A stretch of DNA of 64,000 nt from the NCBI GenBank assembly GCA_026710795.1, contig JAPOQK010000073.1, forward strand, positions 1 through 64,000. Reading direction: 5' to 3'. The translations under genes were made by a program, and so were the position numbers. Shown here piece after piece: positions 1-10,109 of this stretch (positions within the stretch are counted from its first letter, which is position 1; the number at the start of each line of letters is the position of its first letter). The notes below the pieces were generated by a model. The model saw nothing but the letters and a program-made list of their open reading frames with translations. It did not search any database and was not told the DNA's origin. The DNA is from Candidatus Poribacteria bacterium (GTDB taxonomy: Bacteria; Poribacteria; WGA-4E; WGA-3G).

Positions 1-58
1 AATTCAATGGTTTGCCAGAAAGAATTGTACTTACTATATTACTCAAGTTGCTACATAA

Positions 59-117
59 TGTAGCACAATCTGTTAGATTATGTCCGAATAGACGCAAACG
101 AACAGTTTACGCTACAA
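59..117 (+). repeat. Short interspersed repeat, copy A, with TGTAGC...GCTACA ends
   Basis: tgtagcacaatctgttagattatgtcc...gcaaac..gtttacgctacaa; reverse complement of 2008-2067 with few differences. Confidence 0.75.
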
Positions 118-154
118 AAAGAGACATTATATTAGAAATGGTATAATATTCTGT

Positions 155-184
155 CGTAGGTCGCTTCGTTTGCTCCGACCTACG
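155..184. repeat. Imperfect palindromic repeat (CGTAGGTCG...CGACCTACG)
   Basis: cgtaggtcgcttcgtttgctccgacctacg; related copies at 388-422, 56013-56047 and (degenerate) 23213-23243. Confidence 0.75.
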
Positions 185-387
185 AAACGTGTTATTTCCT
201 CCGTTTTAAAAAGATACAGTTTTGTGCCTTTTTTTACATGACTGTATCTTTACTGTGTTGTGGTCTTGTTGTTGTACCAGACTGGGTTTGTGGGTTGTTT
301 TCACCGGTTTACTGTGTCTTAAAAAACTTGAAAAACTGTATCTTTTGTTTTTGGCTATTTGTCGGAGGTTGCTTCTACAGAATGTAA

Positions 388-422
388 GATGTCGGAGGTC
401 GCTTTGCTCGCTCCGACCTACG
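388..422. repeat. Palindromic repeat, exact inverted copy of 56013-56047
   Basis: gatgtcggaggtcgctttgctcgctccgacctacg is the exact reverse complement of 56013-56047 (35 nt). Confidence 0.85.
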
Positions 423-634
423 TATACGGTGATGTTGGGTTTGTATGTGGTTGCGTTTTTCATAGTGATAGTATTATAACACGTGGTTTGGGAGGTTGGA
501 AGGGGGACGTGGGGGTTGGAACAATATGTTTCATGTATGTTTCATGTATGTTTCAGTTTTTAGTTTTTTGTCAGAATCAAGAAAATGAGCATACCAGCAT
601 GAAAGCTGGTTTAGTTGATGCAAAAATATTTACA

Positions 635-703
635 CACCCGACCAGGAAATCAACGATATGAATGCCGTTTAGGCATTCCCCGGGTCGATCCTACAGAAGA
701 AAC
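635..703 (-). repeat. About 70-bp interspersed repeat (CTGTAGGATCGACCCGGGGAATGCC family)
   Basis: caggaaatcaacgatatgaatgccgtttaggcattccccgggtcgatcctacagaagaaa; reverse complement of the copies at 55907 and 56048. Confidence 0.8.
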
Positions 704-1106
704 CCAATAAATGGATTTGTTTCCTTAAGTTGACCGCTGAATGCCAACAGTGCATTCACAGCGTTGATTTATGGGTTTCGTTCCTCAATCCAACCTACAA
801 TCTCATTCATTTCTGTTATACCAACTCACATTAATTGTTACGTGACCCATAACAATATTTATTATGTAATTAGAAATTAATTTGACATGATATGAAGAAT
901 TAAGTATAATTAGCCATATTAGGACTAATTTATGAACTGTAATTTTAAAAATAAATAATGTCATAATATAACACTAATTGTTTAGGTTTTACATCATAAC
1001 CTTGTTATCATATTATGATTACTATCATAGAGGAAGGTGAATCTTACCACTTAAATATGATGAGTCTGACGCAAAAGTGTTAGTTCTAATTTGCTGTTTG
1101 GTTGAG

Positions 1107-1382
1107 GTATAACTCAGTCTTTTTCATGATATGGGGCAAGAGTTGGCAGATAACCGACCAGATGGTTCAACGAATGGTAGAGAATGGCGAACTGCCCACT
1201 TTGGGAACTCGGTTGGTAGGAGAATATCTCGGTGGCATACCGTTTTTCATGATGGATGTACGGTAACACTTCAAGCTGCTATCCGAGCACACGGTGGTGA
1301 CGCACAGAAGACAAAGGAAGCATTTTTTAATTTACCTGAAACTGATCAACAAGTGGTTATCGCTTTTATCAATTCACTTTAA
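1107..1382 (+). pseudogene. Decayed 3' end of a dihaem thiol oxidoreductase / DUF1111-like cytochrome peroxidase gene
   Basis: LFHDMGQELADNRPDGSTNGREWRTAHFG...VFHDGC...AIRAHGGDAQKTKEAFFNLPETDQQVVIAFINSL matches the typical C-terminal pattern LLHDMGxELADxRPDG..GxEWRTPPLWG..FLHDGRA..EAIxxHGGEA..F..L...FL.SL; in-frame stop just upstream and no CxxCH region. Confidence 0.7.
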
Positions 1383-2007
1383 CGGCAAAGATTTTATATT
1401 TGAACTGCGGTAAGATATGTGTTTGCCAACACACAAATGTTGTTTTAATGCTATCGAAAGGGGAGCGAAAGTGTTATCTGATCCCAATAAATTTTGGATT
1501 ATATGGTTTTTGGTTTTAGCGGTTCTTTTATGTCATTTAATTTTGTTTTTTGTAGGATGTGGAGATCAACAATTTGTTAAGAATACTACTGGGTTGAAAC
1601 AATCAACACATACCCATAGTCTGTTAAGTGTAATGAATCTATCTCTTCTGCAGAAGACACCTTCACCGAATCCAATAAAATTGTGTAGTACATGACATTA
1701 GGACGTGAAGATCTCGCTCTGGGAGAGGCGAAACAAGACAAATGAATGGAATGCAGAATGTGCATTCCATTGGTTTGGCTTGTTAGATATATCTTCTGAA
1801 TAACAAATTCATTAGAGTTGTTATTCCTCCTTAGCGGGGGAGATGTGTATCCCCCGCACCATCGGTGTCAATTTAGTGTGTTTGATTAACATTAATGACC
1901 ACTGTGTACAGGCAGAATTAGAACCACACCTACCAGTGATTATTATGTAAGAGGCGTAATGAATTGCGCGACTACAAACACGGCATATCCTAATGTGAGT
2001 TCCGTAT

Positions 2008-2067
2008 TTGTAGCGTAAACTTTTAGTTTGCGCATTATAGGACACAATCTAACAGATTGTGCTACAA
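2008..2067 (-). repeat. Short interspersed repeat, copy B (inverted relative to 59-117)
   Basis: ttgtagcgtaaac...gtttgcgcattataggacacaatctaacagattgtgctaca; contains internal palindrome acaatct-aac-agattgt. Confidence 0.75.
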
Positions 2068-2186
2068 AATATCTGCAGATTCTATAAAATACACTTTTTG
2101 AGTTTCGGTCATCTTGATTTATGGAACTCACGTTATCCTAAGAAGATGTTAACTTAATTCTATAATTTACTATAGGTCGAAACGGG

Positions 2187-4619
2187 TTACCGATCTGCTC
2201 CGAAATCTGGTTCTTTTGCCGGACGTGCCACCCAGTTTTTAAAAACAGATTTGAAGGACTTTGCTTTTTCTCCAAAATGGATATATTGAATACTGTTCAC
2301 TGGAATGGACACGTCCCCATAGATATCGGAGTGTCCGAATAGCTTGTTTCCTTTAACCTCATGTGGCTCAAAAATAAGGATCGGATTGTGGATCAATGCA
2401 AAGCGAACTTGAGACAAAGGAGTAGTTGGTTGCAGAATATCGGGTTGCTGGGGTACCTTCGGTTTTGCGGTAACATCTGTTTCTTTTATGGGTTTGTCAG
2501 TAGCGTTAGCACTTATATCAACTATCCGAGCCACACGTTCTACAGGTACCGTAAGTGTTTTGAGTCTGGATTCAAACTGAATTGTTTTCTCGTTGAAACT
2601 GATCAATTTTCCACGTTTTAAATCTCCGTTTTTTGCCACCAAAATGTGGTTCGGAGGATTATCTCGACTCATCCGTGGAACGGTCAGTGCGCGTTCCAAA
2701 TTTACATCTAAAGTTTCAGGTTGGGTTTCAAGTGGGTCAAACATGAGTTCGACAGCCTGTTTAAGAGCGGCTGCATCGTTATTGGCTATATCTCCAGCCA
2801 CCATAACTTTAGTTATCATATTTAGGTCTTTAACATCAGTTTGCACTATAATTTCGAGATTCCCTTCTTTTGTCCTGCGCATCTGTCCCTCCAGAATTCG
2901 ACCGTCCTCTAAAATGATACGGTGTTTGTTTCCACCAGTGATGGTAATGGGATTTCGGTTTTCCTTTCGGGTATGTGTCTTACCGATTGAGAATTCAATA
3001 CCTTTAATTTGTTTTGTGCTGATGTTCGTCTCAGTAATAAACGGTGATCGGAAGTTTATGTTGGTTCCATCATATAACAAGATGCGACATGGGATTACTT
3101 CACCGTTTTTTAGATGTAATAGATGCGGGAATATCTTTATATCAAAGGAATGTAGTCTTGATAAGCGTTTGTTGTGGCGTTCAATTCGGGGGGATAGGTT
3201 GTTTGCAATGTTGACTGGTTTGGAAGTGCCCACAGGTTGCCATTTTATGCTGGATTTTTCGTTGGGGTGAAATATAACTTGACCACGAAGACTTCCTGAT
3301 GGAAAAAACATTTTGTCGTAAGATGCTATAGGGGTTTTTATGTTGGTGTTAGCACCAAAACGAAGTAGAGACGCGCCATTGAGTGAACATGTTATAGGCT
3401 GTTCAGCAAAACTTGTCTGAATTAGCACGTTGTCTTGGGACATTTGTACCACTTGTCCGCTTATAACAGAACCATCAATATATGCTAATTCCATGTTTTG
3501 GTCTTCTGATTTCAGTTTCCGACCAGGTTGAACAACACGGTCAACCTGTAGTAAGTTGATATCTGAACGCGTGCCATCCAGATTACGGACGTAAGTTTTC
3601 CCATTTTCAACAAACAGTTTACCGTGAAAAACTTCACCATTTACCATGTGGACTCTCGGTTTTGAAAAGTCGACTTGCTGGAGTTTAGATTCATTGGTTT
3701 GGTTATAAACTCGCAACCGTTTCACAGTGAGGTCATGTCCTCGGTTATAAATATAAATACCGGGAACTTCTGTTGTTGGATTCACATCATCCAATTTCAA
3801 CAGCAAATTACCGTTTACATCAAATACTTTCAACACACGAGTTTCTTGGTCGTATGCGAGTCTTAATCGGAAGTTCCGATGCTGTGGTTTGATCGTGAGT
3901 ATTTTTTCAAATAGCGTGCCTTGTACGACAACAAGTTCTCTTGCCCATGTCTCTACCCGTAGTGCTTCATATAGATTTTTTCCGAGTGAGAAGACAAATC
4001 CTGGTGGACTTGTTGTAGATTCTAATTCAAGGTCAATCTCAAAGCGTGTTGTCCATTCAAGTGGATAAAAAATGTTTGTTTTGCTCTGATCTGTGCGGGG
4101 TTGTCCGCCACGTTCTGCATACCATCCCGTAGGTTTATTGGAAATTTGATTTTGTTTCTTATTGTCATCTTGTTCAGTTAATTTCCATGCTGCAAGTTGC
4201 GAACCGTCAAAAACGAGATTAGCATGCTCACGATTTTCAAGAGAGTAAATCAGTTCTCTATTCATTTTAAATGTGCCGTAACGATCACTTAAGAAGAGAA
4301 TTGAGTCTTCATCTGAACCGATAATATCTGCAGTCAAGATGGCACCAGATACAGTACCGACGCGAAATGCCCCGGTTACAGGTACATCTTGCTTTGAGAA
4401 ATCAAGTGAATCCAATACATTGGTTTCGATATCCAGTGCCTCTGTAAAGTATGGAGACTTCCAACGTATCTTTCCAGATTTACTTTCCAGCAGTTTTCCA
4501 GTGAGGGAATCTCCATTTTTCCAACGTAAAACTGTTTCCTCTGCTTTTGTTGTTGCAGACAGCCATAACAGCGCGAGGATAACGAGCATTCCCATTATTA
4601 TGTTTAGACATTTACGCAT
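2187..4619 (-). CDS. Secreted protein with about six repeats of a small beta-rich motif (xxNGDxxxGxLxxxxxxxxxF) and a central LamG/NPCBM-like region
   Basis: 810-aa ORF with signal peptide; repeats RWKNGDSLTGKLL, HMVNGEVFHGKLF, AYIDGSVISGQVV, HLKNGEVIPCRIL, ILEDGRILEGQMR, VAKNGDLKRGKLI. Confidence 0.8.
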   Translation of the reverse strand: MRKCLNIIMGMLVILALLWLSATTKAEETVLRWKNGDSLTGKLLESKSGKIRWKSPYFTEALDIETNVLDSLDFSKQDVPVTGAFRVGTVSGAILTADIIGSDEDSILFLSDRYGTFKMNRELIYSLENREHANLVFDGSQLAAWKLTEQDDNKKQNQISNKPTGWYAERGGQPRTDQSKTNIFYPLEWTTRFEIDLELESTTSPPGFVFSLGKNLYEALRVETWARELVVVQGTLFEKILTIKPQHRNFRLRLAYDQETRVLKVFDVNGNLLLKLDDVNPTTEVPGIYIYNRGHDLTVKRLRVYNQTNESKLQQVDFSKPRVHMVNGEVFHGKLFVENGKTYVRNLDGTRSDINLLQVDRVVQPGRKLKSEDQNMELAYIDGSVISGQVVQMSQDNVLIQTSFAEQPITCSLNGASLLRFGANTNIKTPIASYDKMFFPSGSLRGQVIFHPNEKSSIKWQPVGTSKPVNIANNLSPRIERHNKRLSRLHSFDIKIFPHLLHLKNGEVIPCRILLYDGTNINFRSPFITETNISTKQIKGIEFSIGKTHTRKENRNPITITGGNKHRIILEDGRILEGQMRRTKEGNLEIIVQTDVKDLNMITKVMVAGDIANNDAAALKQAVELMFDPLETQPETLDVNLERALTVPRMSRDNPPNHILVAKNGDLKRGKLISFNEKTIQFESRLKTLTVPVERVARIVDISANATDKPIKETDVTAKPKVPQQPDILQPTTPLSQVRFALIHNPILIFEPHEVKGNKLFGHSDIYGDVSIPVNSIQYIHFGEKAKSFKSVFKNWVARPAKEPDFGADR

Positions 4620-4714
4620 TGGTTTCTCCTTGATGTGGCATTCAATGTCCTACTGCGAGTGTATATTAAGAAGTATTTCAAAAAGTTTTCATCTGTAATT
4701 ACTGAAGCGGTAGT

Positions 4715-5782
4715 TTACCTTTCATAGATTGGCAGAAGACGGTAGTTCAAAGCTAATGTGAGTACAGCCATTCCTGTGCCGTATGCCTTACCGTAGGAAC
4801 TGTTGAAACTTCCATCTGATTGTTGCAATTTCTGAAGCCGTTCTATAGTACGCAGATTCCAAGCTTGCCATGTCTCTAAATCGGTTTGAAATAGAGCCTG
4901 TGCCATATAATATAAGGTATAAAACATATAACTGTTTCCTACATTATAATTTGCTCTTCGTTTGATATATTCGGAGGTAGCTTTGTATTCAGGGGTGTCT
5001 TTTCGTTTTCCGATAGAGTAAACAAGTGCGGCGATTGCAGAACGGGTGATGCTATCACCGTGGCTGCCTGATGCAGTATAAGAGACACTTCCACCTCGTG
5101 ATGTGCATGTTTGAAAATAGTTCAGTGCTTTGTTGATGGCTTCATTGGGTACTTCAATACCTGCGTTTTTTGCACCGAGTATACCCATCAGGACGGTTCC
5201 AGCAACGGTTGTATCGGCATCTCGTGCTTGTGGACCGTATCTCCATGCCCCCCATGGGTTTTTTTCTTGTGCGGTCAATACGCATCGGACTGCAAGTTCT
5301 AAGGCTTCACTGAGAGTTCGTCTACGGTTTATCGGGGCATCACTGTCTTTCCAGAGTAGGTCTTCACTGACAGCACCATACGCCTCAGATAGTGCTAACG
5401 TAGCAAAACCGTGTTGATACATTGATGCATGTCCGCTTGTACCCATATATCCTGTTTTTGGGCTTTGGCTAATGATCATATGTTGGAGTGCTTTACGGAT
5501 ATTTGTTGCATAAGGACCGTAATCTGGGTCTTCACCACTTGCCATAAATGCCATGACGCAGATTCCAGTGATTCCTGAACCATTTCGTGATCCTTGCCAA
5601 CTTCCGTCTATTAACTGTGTGTTAGCAAGGTATCGCAAACATCTGTCATTGATGCTTCTTACTGCAGGTGGGACACCTGTGCCGTAGCGGAGGGTTGGGT
5701 CTTGTGCCTCGGTAGTGTCTGTGCTTATAGTGCATAGACCAATACACACAACTGCTATAAGCACACAACTGAAACGTTTCAT
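4715..5782 (-). CDS. Secreted prenyltransferase/squalene-cyclase-like alpha-toroid repeat protein
   Basis: Signal peptide MKRFSCVLIAVVCIGLC; repeated CLRYLANTQLIDGSWQGS / ALNYFQTCTSRGGSVSYT / RLQKLQQSDGSFNSSYGKAYGTGMAVLTL (QQxxDGSW type). Start trimmed to the internal Met. Confidence 0.8.
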   Translation of the reverse strand: MKRFSCVLIAVVCIGLCTISTDTTEAQDPTLRYGTGVPPAVRSINDRCLRYLANTQLIDGSWQGSRNGSGITGICVMAFMASGEDPDYGPYATNIRKALQHMIISQSPKTGYMGTSGHASMYQHGFATLALSEAYGAVSEDLLWKDSDAPINRRRTLSEALELAVRCVLTAQEKNPWGAWRYGPQARDADTTVAGTVLMGILGAKNAGIEVPNEAINKALNYFQTCTSRGGSVSYTASGSHGDSITRSAIAALVYSIGKRKDTPEYKATSEYIKRRANYNVGNSYMFYTLYYMAQALFQTDLETWQAWNLRTIERLQKLQQSDGSFNSSYGKAYGTGMAVLTLALNYRLLPIYER

Positions 5783-6129
5783 TTTATAAAACTCCTTATT
5801 ATTTTTTATCCTATTGGAGTTAGTTAAAGGCAAAATTGGGTTAGTAAACTCTTCCAACAAGGCATATATTTTCAAATTGACACCTATGCCTTATTGTTTT
5901 TATCATACCAATACTAATATGAATTTAGGACTTACGCAATTCTGACGATTTTCCAATTATAGTAAAGTTTAGATATAATTCTACATTGCTTCATTGAATG
6001 TTTTGATGGATACATTATATTTTACATCTCTTATACTTAGGTAGAAGTGACCTCAGAATCGTGACAACACGGCTTGGTATTCGGGTATCGGAGATCCCCT
6101 ACATCAGTAATTATAAAATCCACTATTGT

Positions 6130-7854
6130 TTACTGTCCTGGACCAAATATTAGTTCAAACTGTTTATGCTGCCAAGGACTTAACATGTCGTTGTCTATGC
6201 GTTGGTAGAGTTGGTAAAACATATCCATGGGAGCATCCTTTCCTGTTGTTTGGACAGTTAAATTCGATGCTATTGTTCGTACTTGCTTCCGCTGTATGTC
6301 GTTTAGGATCAGTTGTGTGTCTATATAGGTTATTGCCGCATCACGATAAACTTGTTGATGGAAAGAATTTCTTTCTTTTTGGAGTGCGATATATTGTGTA
6401 TACGCATCATCGGAAAGGACATCTTTGATGGCTTTTTGATAGAGCGGATGATTTATAATGTCTACAGCATAGGGTTCACCTGTTTCTTCGTATTCGATGT
6501 TTTCTCCCCATAACTTTTCAGTCAGTTCACCAAGTTGCTTATCGGCTTGTTCTGGTGTTATTTCTTGAGTCCATAAAGCCTCCGAGATTTTCGCTTCTTC
6601 CTTGCGGTACATTGCCATACGATCTTTAGTTTCCAAGTATTGCTGAACTACGCCTTGGGTAGCTAAAGTTAGACGTTCGGATGCGTGCTTATTTTGTATG
6701 GCTAACATTTCTATGTGGGCTGCAAGTTTGGTTTCAAGGAACTGTTTTAGGTATTCCTGAGGTGTTAGTTTTTCAGATTTTGGTTCTAAGCCTAATTGTT
6801 TTTTTAATGTATCAAGTTGTGCTGCAGCTTCTTTCTCGGTCATTCTACCAGCATTGACTGTTCTTTTCAAATTTGCTTCGGTTCTGTCGAAGAACACTTG
6901 GAGATGTTGTTTTTTTTTATTGTTGGGATTCATATCCACCATAGTATGCCAGAGTTTCATTTGTGTTTTCGTCAACACATCATTTAACGGGATTACCAAT
7001 CTCTGGCTTATACGTTCAATTGCTTCCTGCGAATCTAATGTCATTATGTATTTTAAAGTGAGTTGTAATTGGTCAGTTTTACCGTGTAGCAATTGTGCTA
7101 TACTTTTGCGTTGGTCAGCTGTCAAAAAAACTTCTTGGTCAAGTAATATTATCAACAAATTAATTATAGATTGTTTTTCAAGGCGCGAGGTGTTGATAAA
7201 ATCGTTGTAATCTTGTAGCTGTGCGTCGCTTAAGTGTTTGGTAAATATCTCTTTAATTTCAGGTTGTGACCATAACCTTTCAAGGATGTCCAAATTGCTT
7301 TCATAAGAATTAATTAAGAATTTTGATAATTTGGTGTCATGTTTCATTGCGGTGTCAATTGATTCGCGAATAGACCGATGAAGTGCATCAACGACTGTTT
7401 TGTCCAAATTATGACGTTTTGACATAATTTCAATAATATTATGGAGTAAAAGGACTGTTCTATGTGTAGCGGTTTGTTTAGCGTTATCAATCCAGTTGGA
7501 CATTTTGAGATCAACAAATGTTTTTTCCGCATCAACCACTACGACAGATTTTCTAAACGCTGGCAGATACCCTTGTTTATCAGTGAAGACAGTATACAGA
7601 CCTGCAGGAAGATTTTCTATTTTATACTCACCGTTTGTATCAGTTGTAACTGTGTATTTTTTGTTGTCTGATGCAATAATATTCACTTTAACACCTTCTA
7701 TTGTGCTCTGTTGTGGGTTTTGGTCTGTTATCTTTCCTTGGATAGTTCCACCGTTCGCAGCGTTTTCTTCTGAGAATACTATGCTTGTGGACATGCAGAT
7801 ACATGCAACCGTTATTAGTATATAACTATAACGTTTTCTTTTTTTGAGTTGCAT
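6130..7854 (-). CDS. Secreted protein with N-terminal carboxypeptidase regulatory-like domain and long helical C-terminal region
   Basis: 574-aa ORF; signal peptide then GTIQGKITDQNPQQSTIEGVKVNIIASDNKKYTVTTDTNGEYKIENLPAGLYTV. Confidence 0.75.
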   Translation of the reverse strand: MQLKKRKRYSYILITVACICMSTSIVFSEENAANGGTIQGKITDQNPQQSTIEGVKVNIIASDNKKYTVTTDTNGEYKIENLPAGLYTVFTDKQGYLPAFRKSVVVVDAEKTFVDLKMSNWIDNAKQTATHRTVLLLHNIIEIMSKRHNLDKTVVDALHRSIRESIDTAMKHDTKLSKFLINSYESNLDILERLWSQPEIKEIFTKHLSDAQLQDYNDFINTSRLEKQSIINLLIILLDQEVFLTADQRKSIAQLLHGKTDQLQLTLKYIMTLDSQEAIERISQRLVIPLNDVLTKTQMKLWHTMVDMNPNNKKKQHLQVFFDRTEANLKRTVNAGRMTEKEAAAQLDTLKKQLGLEPKSEKLTPQEYLKQFLETKLAAHIEMLAIQNKHASERLTLATQGVVQQYLETKDRMAMYRKEEAKISEALWTQEITPEQADKQLGELTEKLWGENIEYEETGEPYAVDIINHPLYQKAIKDVLSDDAYTQYIALQKERNSFHQQVYRDAAITYIDTQLILNDIQRKQVRTIASNLTVQTTGKDAPMDMFYQLYQRIDNDMLSPWQHKQFELIFGPGQ

Positions 7855-7922
7855 TGTAACCCTCCAGCACCTCGGATAAATCCAATTCGGTTAGAGACCA
7901 TACCTACCAGACCTTGAACCGT

Positions 7923-8855
7923 TTATTGGATAATAGCGAGACCTGTTTGCCATTCTTTGCCTTTCTTGCCTGCGTAGATCATGGCATAGGTATCACCGAT
8001 TTCGAGTATTTGTCCTGTTAAGACACCGTCGCAATCAAATGCTTCAGGGTCGTCAGACGGTGTGAAAACGGGATTATAAGGATTCGGTTCAAATGATTTG
8101 AAATCTTTAGTTCGAACATGTCCAATTCGCCACACTTCTCCATCAAACCCACCATAAAGGATATGGAAGTATTGCGGACCTTTGAATAATTCGGTTTCAC
8201 GAACAGATTGACTGTCCCATGTTTCTCCGCTACCTGTGAAAACAGGATTGGCAGGATTTTTTGTAACCAACGCTGGGGCACTTGTAGGAGCGGTTGCATG
8301 GCACATCGTCAGTCCTTCTCCGAACGATTTTGTTGCCTTCCCTGTATAGGTGATGTGGATTGTGTCGTTATCCACTGCAACGGATGGATGCGTTGAACCG
8401 TGCTGTTCGTGTTCGGTATCCGCGGGAATGACAGGTGTTTGTTGGACACGTTGCCATTTTCCTAAATCACTATTGCTTACAAGTAAGCCTGTCTGTTCAG
8501 GTGTTGTCTTTCCTTTACCTCGGTAATACATGTAGTACTTACCGTCATGAGGATTTAGGAACGGGAAAGGATATTCAACAGCTGCATTGTCAAACCCGTT
8601 TTCTGAAGGTTCAAGAATAGGATTGCGGGCATCTTGTGTGATGTCGGTAAGGGCACTGATCGGAGCTGTGGCGTGCATCATTAGCCAACGGACATCAATT
8701 TCGCGTTTACACCATATATAGTGCACCGTCTCGTCAACGATGATGGCATGTGTTGCTGCTGCCCAAAGAGGAGGTTGAAGGGAAATGATCGGATTCCCTG
8801 TCTTTATCCGCTTGAAACTGGCGAATACATCAAACGGGATAGCGTCTTTTCCCAT
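7923..8855 (-). CDS. Glycosyl hydrolase family 43/32-like five-bladed propeller protein
   Basis: 310-aa ORF; NPILEPSENGFDNAAVEYPFPFLNPHDGKYYMYYRGKG, HPSVAVDNDTIHITYTG, NPVFTGSGETWDSQSVRETELF. Confidence 0.65.
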   Translation of the reverse strand: MGKDAIPFDVFASFKRIKTGNPIISLQPPLWAAATHAIIVDETVHYIWCKREIDVRWLMMHATAPISALTDITQDARNPILEPSENGFDNAAVEYPFPFLNPHDGKYYMYYRGKGKTTPEQTGLLVSNSDLGKWQRVQQTPVIPADTEHEQHGSTHPSVAVDNDTIHITYTGKATKSFGEGLTMCHATAPTSAPALVTKNPANPVFTGSGETWDSQSVRETELFKGPQYFHILYGGFDGEVWRIGHVRTKDFKSFEPNPYNPVFTPSDDPEAFDCDGVLTGQILEIGDTYAMIYAGKKGKEWQTGLAIIQ

Positions 8856-8888
8856 CGTTTCTCCTCTGTTTTGCAGTACGCTGTGTAC

Positions 8889-10094
8889 CTATTGGTTTCC
8901 TTCTAAAGTGTTGAAATAAGTATCTAATCCTTGACGGAATTCTTCAGGTAAGACGCGCCCTGTTTTACCTACTGCTTGTTTAGGTGCGCGTTTTTCGATG
9001 AATGCCGTACCTGAGTCATCACCGCCACCCATGAGTCTTAATGCGGAAACTAATGATGCTAAACCACCACCACCGCCACCACCCGGTGAATCTCCTCCGC
9101 CACCGCCGCCAGGAGAATTTGGCGTGCGTTTTGTTTCAAGCAAGATTTCAATGACTTCCGAAATAGCAGCGATAGCTTTGGGTCCAGTATCAGGCTTAGC
9201 CAGAATTGATTCTGCTTCTTCCATAACCTCAGCTGCCCGTGAGACCTTTGCTTGTTGCTCTTGGATAAAAGGTTCAGCAGCAGTAGGTAATAGATTTATT
9301 TGCCTTGCTACTTCACGGGTATCCTCAGCGATTTCATATTGTGTATCGCTTAATGTTGAGCTTTTCTCAAAATACTTGTCAGCATTGAGCGCATCTTTTG
9401 CTTGTTCAAGTTCGCGCGTTTCTTCGCGTAATTGAATTTCGCGATTGATGAGGCGCAATATTTCCACGACGATTTCAGGTGGTAGGTTGGGAAGGACGTT
9501 GAGTCCGCCTCCGCCTCCTCCTTCAGGCAATGGGTCTACCAATTGTTCTGCCCACCGATCTAATGTGTCTGCCCAGTATTCTGCTTCAATGGTTGATTGA
9601 CCGACGAAATTCCTACTGATTGATCGGACGAGATCCCGCATCTGGTTTGCTACAGAGGCATCTTCCATTTCGGCAAGCACACGGAGGTAGTTTTCATTCG
9701 GACGACGGTCAGCATAAGCCGCCATATCTTGTATGATAGAGGTAACTTTTGTGGACTCAACCGACTCAAATTCAGCGATACGTTTTCGGGTTTCTCTGTT
9801 TTCGGTTCCTCTATCTGAAAGACCGAAACTATCCAATTTATTGAGATCCGCTGCAATATCAATTTGTTTTCGCGATGCTGCTTTCAAGCGTTTCACGAAA
9901 GTACTGTTTTCAAAACCGACCAGTAACTTTTTCATCTCGTCTGAAAGCGCAGCAAATGCGTCCAATAATTCTTGTTGCACTTCAACTGCTTCCGAAACGA
10001 GTTGTTCTGCTGGTGGGGTTTCCGTTTGTTCTTGTTCATTTTGGTCTTGATTGTTTCTACCGCTTCCCATAAGCGTGATATCAGGAATGCCCAT
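8889..10094 (-). CDS. Coiled-coil protein with two poly-Gly stretches, downstream of the DUF4175-like gene
   Basis: 401-aa ORF; helical Glu/Gln-rich with PEGGGGGGLN and GGGGGGDSPGGGGGGGLASL. Confidence 0.65.
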   Translation of the reverse strand: MGIPDITLMGSGRNNQDQNEQEQTETPPAEQLVSEAVEVQQELLDAFAALSDEMKKLLVGFENSTFVKRLKAASRKQIDIAADLNKLDSFGLSDRGTENRETRKRIAEFESVESTKVTSIIQDMAAYADRRPNENYLRVLAEMEDASVANQMRDLVRSISRNFVGQSTIEAEYWADTLDRWAEQLVDPLPEGGGGGGLNVLPNLPPEIVVEILRLINREIQLREETRELEQAKDALNADKYFEKSSTLSDTQYEIAEDTREVARQINLLPTAAEPFIQEQQAKVSRAAEVMEEAESILAKPDTGPKAIAAISEVIEILLETKRTPNSPGGGGGGDSPGGGGGGGLASLVSALRLMGGGDDSGTAFIEKRAPKQAVGKTGRVLPEEFRQGLDTYFNTLEGNQ

Positions 10095-10109
10095 TCCTCC
10101 GATAGACTG

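Noticed and set aside
206-479. Overlapping small ORFs on both strands near the start
   Set aside because: Lie in palindromic repeat DNA, no RBS or recognisable motif.
1417-1695. 92-aa ORF with lipobox-like FFVGCGDQ
   Set aside because: The C-terminal half looks like a wrong frame of a decayed gene; not supported as an intact CDS.
2593-3270. 225-aa plus-strand ORF
   Set aside because: Antisense shadow of the 810-aa minus-strand gene; composition is not protein-like and no family motif.
5926-5945. taggacttacgcaat, resembling an IS/MITE end seen in other bacteria
   Set aside because: Only one copy noticed; no matching inverted end nearby.
8998-9435. Plus-strand ORF with poly-Pro tracts (PPPPPPPGESPPPPPP)
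   Set aside because: Reverse complement of the poly-Gly tracts of the minus-strand coiled-coil gene.
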